Of a stretch of 64,000 bases of DNA, positions 26,824 to 35,393 are shown in pieces. The DNA comes from an uncultured Saprospiraceae bacterium (GTDB lineage Bacteria; Bacteroidota; Bacteroidia; Chitinophagales; Saprospiraceae). The translations under genes and the position numbers were made by a program. The stretch is taken from assembly GCA_937926205.1 (NCBI GenBank), contig CALEYL010000077.1, positions 1 through 64,000 on the forward strand, given 5' to 3'. The notes below the pieces were generated by a model, which did not search any database, was not told where the DNA came from, and saw nothing but the letters and a program-made list of their open reading frames with translations. How positions within the stretch are numbered: the first letter of the stretch is position 1; every line of letters starts with the position of its first letter.

Positions 26824-29800
26824 TCAAGGTCTTTTCAAAAGCTTTTTAACGCCTTCTGCCACCGCATGCCAGGCTTCGTCCTGATCTGACCATTTATTGA
26901 TGGGTTTGCCTTTGGATGGAAGGGTATTCAGTTTTGCAGGCGGGAAAATGTAATTGTCCCCCTGGTCTTTTTCCTGCCACAAGCAGGTTGACAAAATAAT
27001 GGGAATCACGTGCACGGTACCGGCCTCATGGCGGCGCATGGCCGCTTCGATTTCTACATTCCAGATATAATCCGTGTTTAATGAATGCGCGCTGACAAGT
27101 AGGAAAATCACATCTGCTTTTTCAATTTCAGATTTGATTGCTTCGTCCCATTCTTCACCAGGTTGAATATCGTGGTCGTTCCAGGTTTCTATAAGTCCGG
27201 CACGCATCAATGGGTTCAGGAAGCGCGTCATCGGGATGAGAAAATTTTCCCGGTCGTGCTTCGAATACGAAATGAAAATTTTGAGGGGCGCGGGCTTTGC
27301 CGGAGTGAGGCGCTGACTTCGAGTCAGGGCCTCACCTGCGCCACGCCTGCCAAAACGCCCCATTTCTTCCCGCCGCTCAAAGGTTTTTAATATTTTATCC
27401 GCATCTGAAAACGTTTCTCGCAACAAATCCGGGATGGAAATTTCATCCAGGCTGGCTTCGCAGTCAATCGTCAGCCTGCCCCGCTCTAAGCGATTGGCCA
27501 AGGTTTTGTAGTCAAAGGGGTGGGGTTTTGACAACTTTTTACATTGAGGACAATGACAGGGAACGATCTGTTTGAGCGTCATGCGTTCATTAAAGTGAAA
27601 GCCGCTGTTCAGGGTGTCAATTTCGCGGGCGAGGATGGTCAGCAGGGCTTTGGCTTGTTTGCCGCTGGCCCGGATGCTGATTCTTTTTTCCCGGAAGCTT
27701 TCCGTCACTTCTGCCCGTGCATTTTCGATGGCGAAAATAGCGCCGCGTTTCCAGACAGTTGGCGGCGATTCGAGCAGTTGGTGCTGCCGAACAATGAGCC
27801 GAGTAACGATGCCTTTGGGCATAAAACTATACTCGTACCAAAGCTGCATGTCAGCAGCGTCCACCGGCCAGTCGCTATTTGCCGATCGGGTATCCGGTAA
27901 AAGAGAAGGCACGATAAACAGGTTTTTATCCTCCGGAGCAGGGTAACAAAGTTCAAATTTATCCATCAGCCCCAGCAACTCTTCGAAGTAGTCCTCGTAT
28001 TCTGCGCATTGCCACACCGCGTCCAGATCTTGCCGGGTGAAATGACCGTTGTCGCCTTTCTTTTTGGTGTGGTCGAGCAGGCGATAGACCGCATTGGTAG
28101 CCCATTCCGGGCGCAGGATGACCATTTTGTTCAACCCTGCGACATCCTGGAAATGCAGCACTGCACCGAGGTTGTGCAAAAAATCGAGTAAATCTTTTTT
28201 CCGGTTGGGATCGGTGATGCCTTCTTCCTCGCAGAGTTGACGGTATGCTTTTATATCAATATGATCGGCATCCAATCCTTCGAGCTTCTGGCGGATGGCG
28301 GCCCATTTTTTCGGCGTCCGCAACCCCTGCTCGAATTGCGGCAGGTTGCGGATTTGCTGTTCGATGCGCTGCCGGAGCGCGACTGCACCTTCCCGGTCGG
28401 TTTTTAGGTTGATGACCGTGGGCTGAGCCTCCTGCACATTGGGGTAATCCCTGCGGATGTCGCTCATGGGCAGGTTAGGCTGCATGTCCCCTTTTTGATT
28501 CACCACCAATAAGAGGCGACTGTCCTGCCCATAAATTTCCTGCATTTGCAGCCAATAATCCAATTGCTCTTCTTTGCGGCCATCGGAAAGCAGGACGTAG
28601 AGTGAACGTTTTGAAAGGAAAAACTGGTGCGTGGCGTGGTAAACTTCCTGCCCGCCAAAATCCCAGAGGTGCATGGTGAAATCGGGTTGCCGTTCGCTGA
28701 GTGTGAGTGCACGAACCGCGATGCCGGGCGTGCTGTCTTTTTCTTCGTCGGGCATGTTAGCATCCGGGTCTTCAATCTTCCGGGCCAAAGAGGTTTTACC
28801 CGCTCCGGCGTCCCCGAGGATGAGCATTTTGGCTTCGTAGACGATTTCTTCGCCCTGGGTTTCGAGGTCTTCGAAATAGCGCAGGATAGCTTCGTTGCCT
28901 TGCTTAACAATCTCCACAGGCGGATGGGTAAGGGGACAGTCTTTGACAAGGATGGCGTGCCGCTCTTGCCAGGTAGCCGTATCTTCATTGTAATGCTCTG
29001 AAAAATCCTGCCATTTTACTTCAACCCCTTTCTCTATCAAGTGCAAAATCGGAGTCAGGTCGCTGATTTGTGTGGAGTCGCAGTAAAGTTGTTGCAAATT
29101 TAGGAGTCCGGCCAAAGGAGTCAGGTCGCTGATTTGTGTGGAGTAGCAGTAAAGCAGTTTCAAGTTGGTCAAACTCGCTAGTGGATTGAGATTGGTGATT
29201 TGGGTGTCAGAGCAGAAAAGTAACACTAAATTAGTCAAATTTGACAAAGGTGTAAGGTCATCAATGTGAGTGTTAGAGAAGGAAATTCGCAACAAATTAG
29301 TCAACCCAGCTAACGGGGTTAGGTCTGCAACTTGAGTTTTGTCAAAGTCAAGTCGTTTCAATGTGATCAAATTAACCAACGGACTAAGGTCTTTGACTTT
29401 AGTGTGAGAGCATAAAAGCCCACTCAACTTAGTTAATTTAGCTAATGGAGTCAAGTCTGCTATTTCGGTTCTAGAACATAAAAGCCATTGCAAATTAGTC
29501 AATGTGACTAAAGGAGTAAGGTCAGCAACTTGGGTATGGGAAAAGCCGAGAAATTGTAAATTGGTCAACTCGGTCAAAGGGTTAAGGTTAGCGACATGAG
29601 TATTAGAGCAACTAAGATGTTGTAAATTGGCCAATCTAGCTAATGATGCAAGGCTGCGAACATATGTAAAAGAACAGGAGAAATGTTGCAAAGAGATATG
29701 GTCAGACAATGACGATAAATCACTGATTGCTGTAGAGTCACAGTCAAGGTATTTCAAATTAGCAAGTCCAGATAAGGGGGTCAGGTCGTTTATTTGTGTG

Positions 29801-30228
29801 GAGTTGCAGTCAAGATATTGCAAATTGATTAACCCGGCTAAGGGCCATAGATTGCTTACTGGCGTAGAATTTAAGTTAAGCTTTCGTAAATTAACCAGAT
29901 TAGATAAGGGCAGTAAATCACGGACTGGCATGGCAGCCATAATTATTTTTTTTATTAGTTTCATTTGGGAAAGAAGGCGAGGAAAGAGGTTAATTTTATT
30001 GACTTCTCCCTTGTTTTGGCTGTGTTTCTCTTTCCATTCCATATTTTTCAGATCATATTCTGACCACTCACTGCTCAAAATCAATTCCTCCACCCAAACG
30101 CATTCCAGCGCTTCTTCCGGAAATTCCGTCAGCCCGCAATTCCCAAGGTCCAGTACCCGGGCGTCTTCGCCCCGTTTGTGTTTTTTGATGTTTTCTCGGA
30201 TGATGCGCAGTGCGTCTGCTTTTGCCAT
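26824..30228 (-). CDS. leucine-rich repeat - Roc GTPase - COR - TIR protein (ROCO family)
   Basis: A 1134-residue cytoplasmic protein. Residues 90-400 are about a dozen leucine-rich repeats of roughly 22 residues (pattern L..L..LTNL..L.C..T.I.DLTPL). The Roc GTPase starts near residue 467 with P-loop GDAGAGKTS, then the WDFGGQE switch motif and NQKGD for base recognition. A COR dimerisation region follows (residues 640-960). The C-terminus from about residue 985 is a TIR domain (LKIFISYSKHDREN; SDYIWNVEIEAAMRRHEAG with the likely catalytic Glu). This is a sensor, switch and effector in one chain. It has no partner gene at operon spacing. TIR-carrying ROCO proteins are known in bacteria; their trigger is not. 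Confidence 0.93.
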   Translation of the reverse strand: MAKADALRIIRENIKKHKRGEDARVLDLGNCGLTEFPEEALECVWVEELILSSEWSEYDLKNMEWKEKHSQNKGEVNKINLFPRLLSQMKLIKKIIMAAMPVRDLLPLSNLVNLRKLNLNSTPVSNLWPLAGLINLQYLDCNSTQINDLTPLSGLANLKYLDCDSTAISDLSSLSDHISLQHFSCSFTYVRSLASLARLANLQHLSCSNTHVANLNPLTELTNLQFLGFSHTQVADLTPLVTLTNLQWLLCSRTEIADLTPLAKLTKLSGLLCSHTKVKDLSPLVNLITLKRLDFDKTQVADLTPLAGLTNLLRISFSNTHIDDLTPLSNLTNLVLLFCSDTQITNLNPLASLTNLKLLYCYSTQISDLTPLAGLLNLQQLYCDSTQISDLTPILHLIEKGVEVKWQDFSEHYNEDTATWQERHAILVKDCPLTHPPVEIVKQGNEAILRYFEDLETQGEEIVYEAKMLILGDAGAGKTSLARKIEDPDANMPDEEKDSTPGIAVRALTLSERQPDFTMHLWDFGGQEVYHATHQFFLSKRSLYVLLSDGRKEEQLDYWLQMQEIYGQDSRLLLVVNQKGDMQPNLPMSDIRRDYPNVQEAQPTVINLKTDREGAVALRQRIEQQIRNLPQFEQGLRTPKKWAAIRQKLEGLDADHIDIKAYRQLCEEEGITDPNRKKDLLDFLHNLGAVLHFQDVAGLNKMVILRPEWATNAVYRLLDHTKKKGDNGHFTRQDLDAVWQCAEYEDYFEELLGLMDKFELCYPAPEDKNLFIVPSLLPDTRSANSDWPVDAADMQLWYEYSFMPKGIVTRLIVRQHQLLESPPTVWKRGAIFAIENARAEVTESFREKRISIRASGKQAKALLTILAREIDTLNSGFHFNERMTLKQIVPCHCPQCKKLSKPHPFDYKTLANRLERGRLTIDCEASLDEISIPDLLRETFSDADKILKTFERREEMGRFGRRGAGEALTRSQRLTPAKPAPLKIFISYSKHDRENFLIPMTRFLNPLMRAGLIETWNDHDIQPGEEWDEAIKSEIEKADVIFLLVSAHSLNTDYIWNVEIEAAMRRHEAGTVHVIPIILSTCLWQEKDQGDNYIFPPAKLNTLPSKGKPINKWSDQDEAWHAVAEGVKKLLKRP

Positions 30229-30329
30229 GGCTGTGGTGTTTCGGTGTTTTGGATTGAAAAGATAAATATGGAGAGAAAATTTTAGAAAGGAAAGATGTTG
30301 ATGGAAATTGAGGGTTGGGCAGTGAGATA

Positions 30330-30389
30330 AGGCGGACTAAAGCCCGCGAAACTAAGCACGTCTTGTTCCGCGGGCTTTAGCCCGCTTTG
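30330..30389. repeat. paired GCGGGCTTTAGCCCGC palindromes
   Basis: Two palindromes of the form gcggactaaagcccgcgaaac and gttccgcgggctttagcccgc lie in opposite orientation within 60 bases. The same pair, in the reverse arrangement, occurs at 62313-62379. It is a dispersed paired-palindrome element. Confidence 0.7.
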
Positions 30390-30481
30390 CTCTATGAGTT
30401 TTGGAAAGGTTTACTGTCTCAATTTTAAACTCTGCTCCACCATCAAATTTTCAAATCAACAAATTTTCAAATTACCCCCAA

Positions 30482-31047
30482 TCACTTCCCCGTTTTCCGC
30501 GCATACGAATCCCGCAACATCGAGAGATTTGCAATGATAAAAATGGTGAAGAAGAAAGAAATGATGAGTTCGGAGCCAATGAAGATGCGGGCACTGGCGG
30601 CATTGGGGAGGATGTCTCCCAGCCCGGCTGTAGTGAAATTGGTGATGCTGAAATAGAAAAAAGTAACGAAGTTATTCAGCATGCTTTCGGCTGCCGGTAT
30701 GCCGATGAAAGCTTCCGGACGAATGGCGTAGAGGCAGTAGAAATCAATGCCGTACGATAAAATGAACAGCACAATACTGACGCCGATGAAGGTCATGAAC
30801 TCGTGGAAATAAAATTCCCGCTCGGTACTGACGCGGATGCGGCGCACCAAAAACGGACAAACCACACCGATTTGGTCATGCTGATGAGCGTCAGGATGAT
30901 CTCGCGAACAAAAGGCTTCGACAGTTCGTAGTAATCTACCAAAAAAATGAGCGTTCCGGCAAACAGTACGCCGGCAAACGGGAGGGCTTCCTGCAGGTGG
31001 TTGAGGTGCGCTTTTTTACTCATGTGGATGGTGGCAAGGGCTTTCAT
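30482..31047 (-). pseudogene. frameshifted two-pore-segment potassium-channel-like gene
   Basis: Two frames overlap at 30793-31047 and 30482-30865 and together encode one ion channel protein of about 185 residues. The 5' part (MKALATIHMSKKAHLNHL to LTLISM) holds one hydrophobic segment. The 3' part, in another frame, continues DQIGVVCPFLVRRIRV and contains the pore helix and filter-like FTTAGLGDILP between two membrane segments. The break lies near 30866-30885; beyond it the 5' frame reads into an unrelated tail. The gene is either broken or carries a sequencing error; the pore half is intact. Confidence 0.75.
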
Positions 31048-31058
31048 CCAAAAAAAAC

Positions 31059-31376
31059 TTAATGCCTGGCATGAAGCTTAGTTCGATTTATTTTGGAAGG
31101 GATATCTTTGCTCAACTTTTCAACCTGATTTTGTTCAGAATCCCATTTTTCCCGCAGTGTTTTTTGATGCATATGATAAAATGCTAAAGCGGAATAGACA
31201 TCTACTAAAGTCAAATCGTAGGTGTCTGCGATTTCGTCGGCACTCATAGCGAGCGATTCAAACCAGGAAACAATATCTTTTACACGAATTCGCCGACCTT
31301 CGATGTGCGGTTGGTTTCCCATCGTGTCTGAGGATTGAACAATTCTGGTGGCAATAGAAAGTGTAGATATAAGCAA
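31059..31376 (-). CDS. DUF433 family protein
   Basis: A 105-residue protein. The segment MGNQPHIEGRRIRVKDIV followed by MSADEIADTYDLTLVDVYSAL is the DUF433 helix-turn-helix-like fold, usually an antitoxin next to a DUF5615 (PIN-like) toxin. No such partner is seen here; the next gene is the broken ion channel, 11 bases away. The conserved N-terminal strand (ATRIVQSSDT) requires a start upstream of the ATG at 31322, so the TTG at 31376 is given. It is a possible orphan antitoxin. Confidence 0.75.
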   Translation of the reverse strand: MLISTLSIATRIVQSSDTMGNQPHIEGRRIRVKDIVSWFESLAMSADEIADTYDLTLVDVYSALAFYHMHQKTLREKWDSEQNQVEKLSKDIPSKINRTKLHARH

Positions 31377-31480
31377 TCACTGTTGGTGCTTGTATAAAAC
31401 AAAGTTGGTGTTTTTTTACGATAATCCCAAGTCATTGTTACCTATTCATCTTTACCCGTTTCCCTCCGTCCAAATTCCAT

Positions 31481-31488
31481 TATCTTTG
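31481..31488 (+). promoter_or_regulatory. -7 box upstream of the subtilase
   Basis: TATCTTTG fits TAnnTTTG exactly, 89 bases before the start codon. No clear TTG at the usual distance was found. Confidence 0.45.
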
Positions 31489-31576
31489 CTCCAGACCATA
31501 CCTGGCATTTTAGCCGTATTCCGTTATACCATAACGCTTAAAATGCTCCGCAATGTGGTTTTAAGCACTCAAGATT

Positions 31577-34252
31577 ATGCCGAACCGACCGACTTACTGG
31601 ATGCGTTTGAATCCACTTCATTGCAAACTAATATTCAGAATAAGCCTGTGGGCTTTTTCTTTTTTTGCGGGCATCAGCACCCTTTTCGGGCAAACCGCCC
31701 CCCTGCAAAAGTGCAGCCCTGCACTGAGCCAGAGGGTGCAGCAACGGGAAGAAAAAGCGCTGCGTCTGGTTTTGGTGGTAAAGGATTGGCCGCCTTTCAA
31801 AGCATGGGCGGAACAGGAAGGCCTTGTTGTGCACGCCGTTTATCCGCCGGCCAACATCGTTGTTCTGGAAGACCAGCCCCGCCATTTTTGGGAAATACTG
31901 CTTCCGCGTCCGGATCTGATTTTTGCTGATTTGGGTCACGAATCGGCGCAGGAAGAGCAGGTCGTTCCCGGGCACAATCTATTTGCCAACAACATCCAGT
32001 TTGCCCATATCCGATGGCCGGAACTCGATGGCCGCGGCGTCACCCTTTCGATCAAAGAATTCCGCTTTGATTCGGCGGATGCCGATTTGAAAAACCGGGT
32101 TTTGCCGATGACCAAATCTTCGTCCGTTCAAACCGTTCACGCCGGCATCATGGCTACGCTGGCAGCAGGAGCCGGAAATACAGGTGGCGCAGCCCGGGGT
32201 GTTGCACGTGGCGCCCGGGTATTGTCCTCCAACTTTGCAGGCTTGCTGCCTGACGACGATGCCGACTACGACCAGTATCAGGTGAGCGTACAAAACCACT
32301 CCTATGGCCTCGACATCGAAAACTATTACGGTGCAGGGGCTTTGGCTTACGATCAAAGTACGCAGGACCACCCGGGCCTCCTGCATGTGTTTTCTGCGGG
32401 GAATATCGGAGGGAATGCGCCGCCCGACGGCATTTATGCCGGCATTGACGGTTTTGCCAATTTGACGGGCAACTTCAAAATGGCAAAAAACGTGCTCATA
32501 GCAGGCGCTGTCGATTCTTTCGGCGTGGTTCCGCCTTACAGTTCGCACGGCCCGGCTTTCGACGGACGCCTGAAACCCGACCTGGTCGCGTTCGGGTCGG
32601 GCGGTACTTCTGAATCTGCTGCGCTGGTTTCCGGGGCTGCCCTTGTGGTGCAACAGGCGTTTTATGAAAAATATGGATTTTGGCCGGGCTCGGCAGCCGT
32701 GAGGGCCATTTTGATCGGCTCTGCTAAAGATGTTGGCTCGCCGGGGCCTGATTTCACAAGCGGCTATGGGAATCTGGACCTCAAAGAAGCGCTTAATTTG
32801 GTGCAAAATCAGTTTACAGCACAGGGAACGCTTGAGCCTGGTGAACAGCAAGTTTTTTCAATTGAAATCCCTGCCGGTATCCGGCAATTCAGGGCAGTAC
32901 TGGCCTGGAACGACATCCCGGCAACTCCGAATGTAGAAAAAGCGCTGGTCAACGACCTCGACCTGGAATGGGTGGCGCCCGACGGCAGCACCGGGCAACC
33001 CTGGGTGTTGAATACCTTCCCGGATGCTGATTCTTTGTCTCAGCCTGCGCGTAGGGGTCGTGATTCCCTGAACACGATTGAAATGGTGAGCGCCGATTTT
33101 CCAATAGCAGGGACCTATCAAATACGGGTTTCCGGCGACCACCTGCCTTCCGGAAGTCAATCTTTCGCTCTGGCAGCCACCTGGGATACCCTGGATGCTT
33201 TTGAATGGACCAGTCCGGTGCGCGATGATCCTTTTACCGGCAAGAAAGTGGCTGTTTTGCGCTGGAAATCCGGCTATCAGGGCGAAGCCGGATTGCTGGA
33301 ATGGAAAGCATCGGGGAGTACGAATTGGCAGTTGATAGATGCGGCTGTCATGCTGGACGCAGGATATTACCGCTGGACGCCCCCGGATGTTCTGACCGCA
33401 GCCCAGCTTCGCATGCGGGTCAGTGGCAACGATTTTGTATCGGATACTTTTTTCATAGGCCCCTCCCTGCGCCTGCGCATCGGCTTCAATTGTCCCGACT
33501 CCCTGTTGTTAATGTGGGAATCTGCCGGAATGGATGCCGTTTACCGCCTTTGGGGATTGGAAGAACGGTACCTGGAGCTTTTGTCCAGTACAAGAGATAC
33601 ATTCATTGTCCTTCAAAAAAGCGATTACCCGCAAGAGCGGTTTGCAGTCTCGGTGCGCAGTCCGGACGATCAAACGGAAAGTGCAACGAGCAGCAGTCCG
33701 GATATCCGGATATCAGGTGAAAGTTGTTACATTAACTACCTGCTGGCCATCCTGAATGAGGAGGAAACGATAGACCTGCGACTCAATTTAGGTAGTCTTT
33801 ATGGCGTTGGGAAAGTGTTATTTGAAAAACTAAACCAAGGAGGCTGGATGGTACTTTCAGAAAAAATCCCTGACGCGTTTGACCTTTTTCATACCGATCA
33901 ATTTCCGCAGCAGGGGCTAAACATGTACCGCGCGGTGCTGGAAATGGAAAATGGGGGGGTAATTACAAGCGATCCGGTAACGGTTTATTATGCCGGTAAA
34001 AATGGATTTTTGCTTTTCCCGAACCCCGCTTACTCCGGCCAGGTTCTTCGCCTGCTTTTCAGGTTTTCAGAGGAAACGCCCGAGTTTCTGCTTTTCGATG
34101 TGCTTGGAAAGCAGGTTTTGAAACAACCATTAGAAGGTTATGAGCAGGATATTTTAATGCCTGCTTTGAGTGGTGGGTGCTATTTTTGGATGGTTAGAGA
34201 CCTTGGAGGAGTATTGTTGGGTCAGGGGCGATTGCTGGTGTACCCGCGTTAG
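31577..34252 (+). CDS. S8 (subtilisin) family serine peptidase with T9SS sorting domain
   Basis: An 891-residue secreted protein. A signal peptide (residues 9-39, ending STLFGQ) precedes a pro-region. The subtilase domain (residues 140-410) shows the His site in VQTVHAGIMATLAAGAG and the Ser site in FGSGGTSESAALVSGAAL. The usual Asp position in GVTLSIKEFRFD reads Glu; the nearby Asp may serve instead, and close Bacteroidota relatives appear to share this, so activity is not excluded. A beta-rich region follows, and the last 80 residues (LLFPNPAYSGQVLRL, QVLKQPLEG) are a type IX secretion C-terminal sorting domain. Two starts (31577 and 31601) are possible. Confidence 0.9.
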   Translation: MPNRPTYWMRLNPLHCKLIFRISLWAFSFFAGISTLFGQTAPLQKCSPALSQRVQQREEKALRLVLVVKDWPPFKAWAEQEGLVVHAVYPPANIVVLEDQPRHFWEILLPRPDLIFADLGHESAQEEQVVPGHNLFANNIQFAHIRWPELDGRGVTLSIKEFRFDSADADLKNRVLPMTKSSSVQTVHAGIMATLAAGAGNTGGAARGVARGARVLSSNFAGLLPDDDADYDQYQVSVQNHSYGLDIENYYGAGALAYDQSTQDHPGLLHVFSAGNIGGNAPPDGIYAGIDGFANLTGNFKMAKNVLIAGAVDSFGVVPPYSSHGPAFDGRLKPDLVAFGSGGTSESAALVSGAALVVQQAFYEKYGFWPGSAAVRAILIGSAKDVGSPGPDFTSGYGNLDLKEALNLVQNQFTAQGTLEPGEQQVFSIEIPAGIRQFRAVLAWNDIPATPNVEKALVNDLDLEWVAPDGSTGQPWVLNTFPDADSLSQPARRGRDSLNTIEMVSADFPIAGTYQIRVSGDHLPSGSQSFALAATWDTLDAFEWTSPVRDDPFTGKKVAVLRWKSGYQGEAGLLEWKASGSTNWQLIDAAVMLDAGYYRWTPPDVLTAAQLRMRVSGNDFVSDTFFIGPSLRLRIGFNCPDSLLLMWESAGMDAVYRLWGLEERYLELLSSTRDTFIVLQKSDYPQERFAVSVRSPDDQTESATSSSPDIRISGESCYINYLLAILNEEETIDLRLNLGSLYGVGKVLFEKLNQGGWMVLSEKIPDAFDLFHTDQFPQQGLNMYRAVLEMENGGVITSDPVTVYYAGKNGFLLFPNPAYSGQVLRLLFRFSEETPEFLLFDVLGKQVLKQPLEGYEQDILMPALSGGCYFWMVRDLGGVLLGQGRLLVYPR

Positions 34253-34272
34253 GAAAAGGCCTGAAACAACAA

Positions 34273-34300
34273 GAGGCACCCCGGATTTTCGGGATGCCTC
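34273..34300. terminator. bidirectional terminator hairpin
   Basis: GAGGCACCCCG at 34273-34283 pairs with CGGGATGCCTC at 34290-34300 (one mismatch-tolerant pair) around a six-base loop. It lies between convergent genes. Confidence 0.7.
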
Positions 34301-34325
34301 CTGCTGTATTGTTTTAAACTTAGGA

Positions 34326-35132
34326 TTAATTATATAGGAAATTCAGTGCAACGACGTCGTTTCCGTTAAACGGACGATTAGTCGTGCTGCTCAGGCATGC
34401 CAGCATCCAGGAACCTGCATCCGGTCCCGTTGGAGTACCGTCAATGTGGATAGCGCCAACACCACCGTCACCTTCATTCCCGCCTGATCCACCGCAGCTA
34501 TATGCGCGGTTCATGTAATCTGTGTGGCGGAAACCAATGCAGTGACCCATTTCGTGTGCAATAACGGTCGTCACAAAGCCCAGGCTGTAATTGGTGTAAT
34601 TCTTGGCATACTTCACTTCAGGATAAGGATTGCCACCGCTGGGGAAGCCTGCAGAAGCAATGTACTGCCCCGTATTGACTACCCGAATGTTGATGTCGCC
34701 ACCGCCATCAGAACCGATAAAGTTGAAAGTCAGGCCGAGGTTTTCTGCATTGTAGCGGTCAACAGCGTCTTGAATGCCATCGAGCAGGCGGGTGCTAATG
34801 TTTCTGCCGCTTGCTGATACGGTAATGGTACGTGGCGAATTGACCAGGTTGGTCGTGCGGTACTGTTCAGCATTACCAACGATCAGGTTCTGCTTGACGT
34901 CGATGTCATGGCCATGCAGGTCTTCATCTGTCAGGATGATATCACCTTCTACGAGGTAACCACCTTCTGTTGCCACTGCACCATCCGTGTCAAAGCCTAA
35001 AGCAGCAATCTGATCAATGATTTCTTTTGATAAACCATTTTCAGTCAGAGAATCGCTCGAATCAGCAGGAGCACAGGAATTGAGTCCGGCAACCAATGCC
35101 ACGACTGCAAAGAGAAGTAGAGACTTTTTCAT
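34326..35132 (-). CDS. M57-type zinc metalloprotease lipoprotein
   Basis: A 268-residue protein with a lipobox (GLNSC, Cys 20), hence a predicted outer-membrane or surface lipoprotein. The zinc site is VIAHEMGHCIGFRHTD (HExGHxxGxxH), and the flanking text VVNTGQYIASAGFPSGG and GSWMLACLSS fits the Bacteroidota M57/HEIGH-type family. The first 110 residues form an N-terminal domain. It is convergent with the subtilase gene across a shared terminator. The target is unknown. Confidence 0.88.
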   Translation of the reverse strand: MKKSLLLFAVVALVAGLNSCAPADSSDSLTENGLSKEIIDQIAALGFDTDGAVATEGGYLVEGDIILTDEDLHGHDIDVKQNLIVGNAEQYRTTNLVNSPRTITVSASGRNISTRLLDGIQDAVDRYNAENLGLTFNFIGSDGGGDINIRVVNTGQYIASAGFPSGGNPYPEVKYAKNYTNYSLGFVTTVIAHEMGHCIGFRHTDYMNRAYSCGGSGGNEGDGGVGAIHIDGTPTGPDAGSWMLACLSSTTNRPFNGNDVVALNFLYN

Positions 35133-35353
35133 AAATACTGCAAATTTGAATGTGTGATAAGAAATAATTGCGTGTTTATGCGGGTAAAATTATTATGTTT
35201 TATATTCTTTCCAAGCCTTGGAATAATATTTTTTTATTTAATAAAAAATCTATATAAATAAACAAATGATAAGTTGTTGGAAAATAAAGTTTTGTGATTC
35301 CAGTAGGATGCTTGCATTGAAGTAAATCCTCAGAATCTTTCATAAAATCTCCC

Positions 35354-35361
35354 TACCTTTG
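35354..35361 (+). promoter_or_regulatory. -7 box upstream of the ABC-F gene
   Basis: TACCTTTG fits TAnnTTTG exactly, 33 bases before the start codon; no clear TTG at the expected distance. Confidence 0.5.
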
Positions 35362-35393
35362 CCGCCGTTTTTAAAACCACAACAACCTCCGCT

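Noticed and set aside
31979..32851. Minus-strand 290-codon frame
   Set aside because: Shadow of the subtilase catalytic region.
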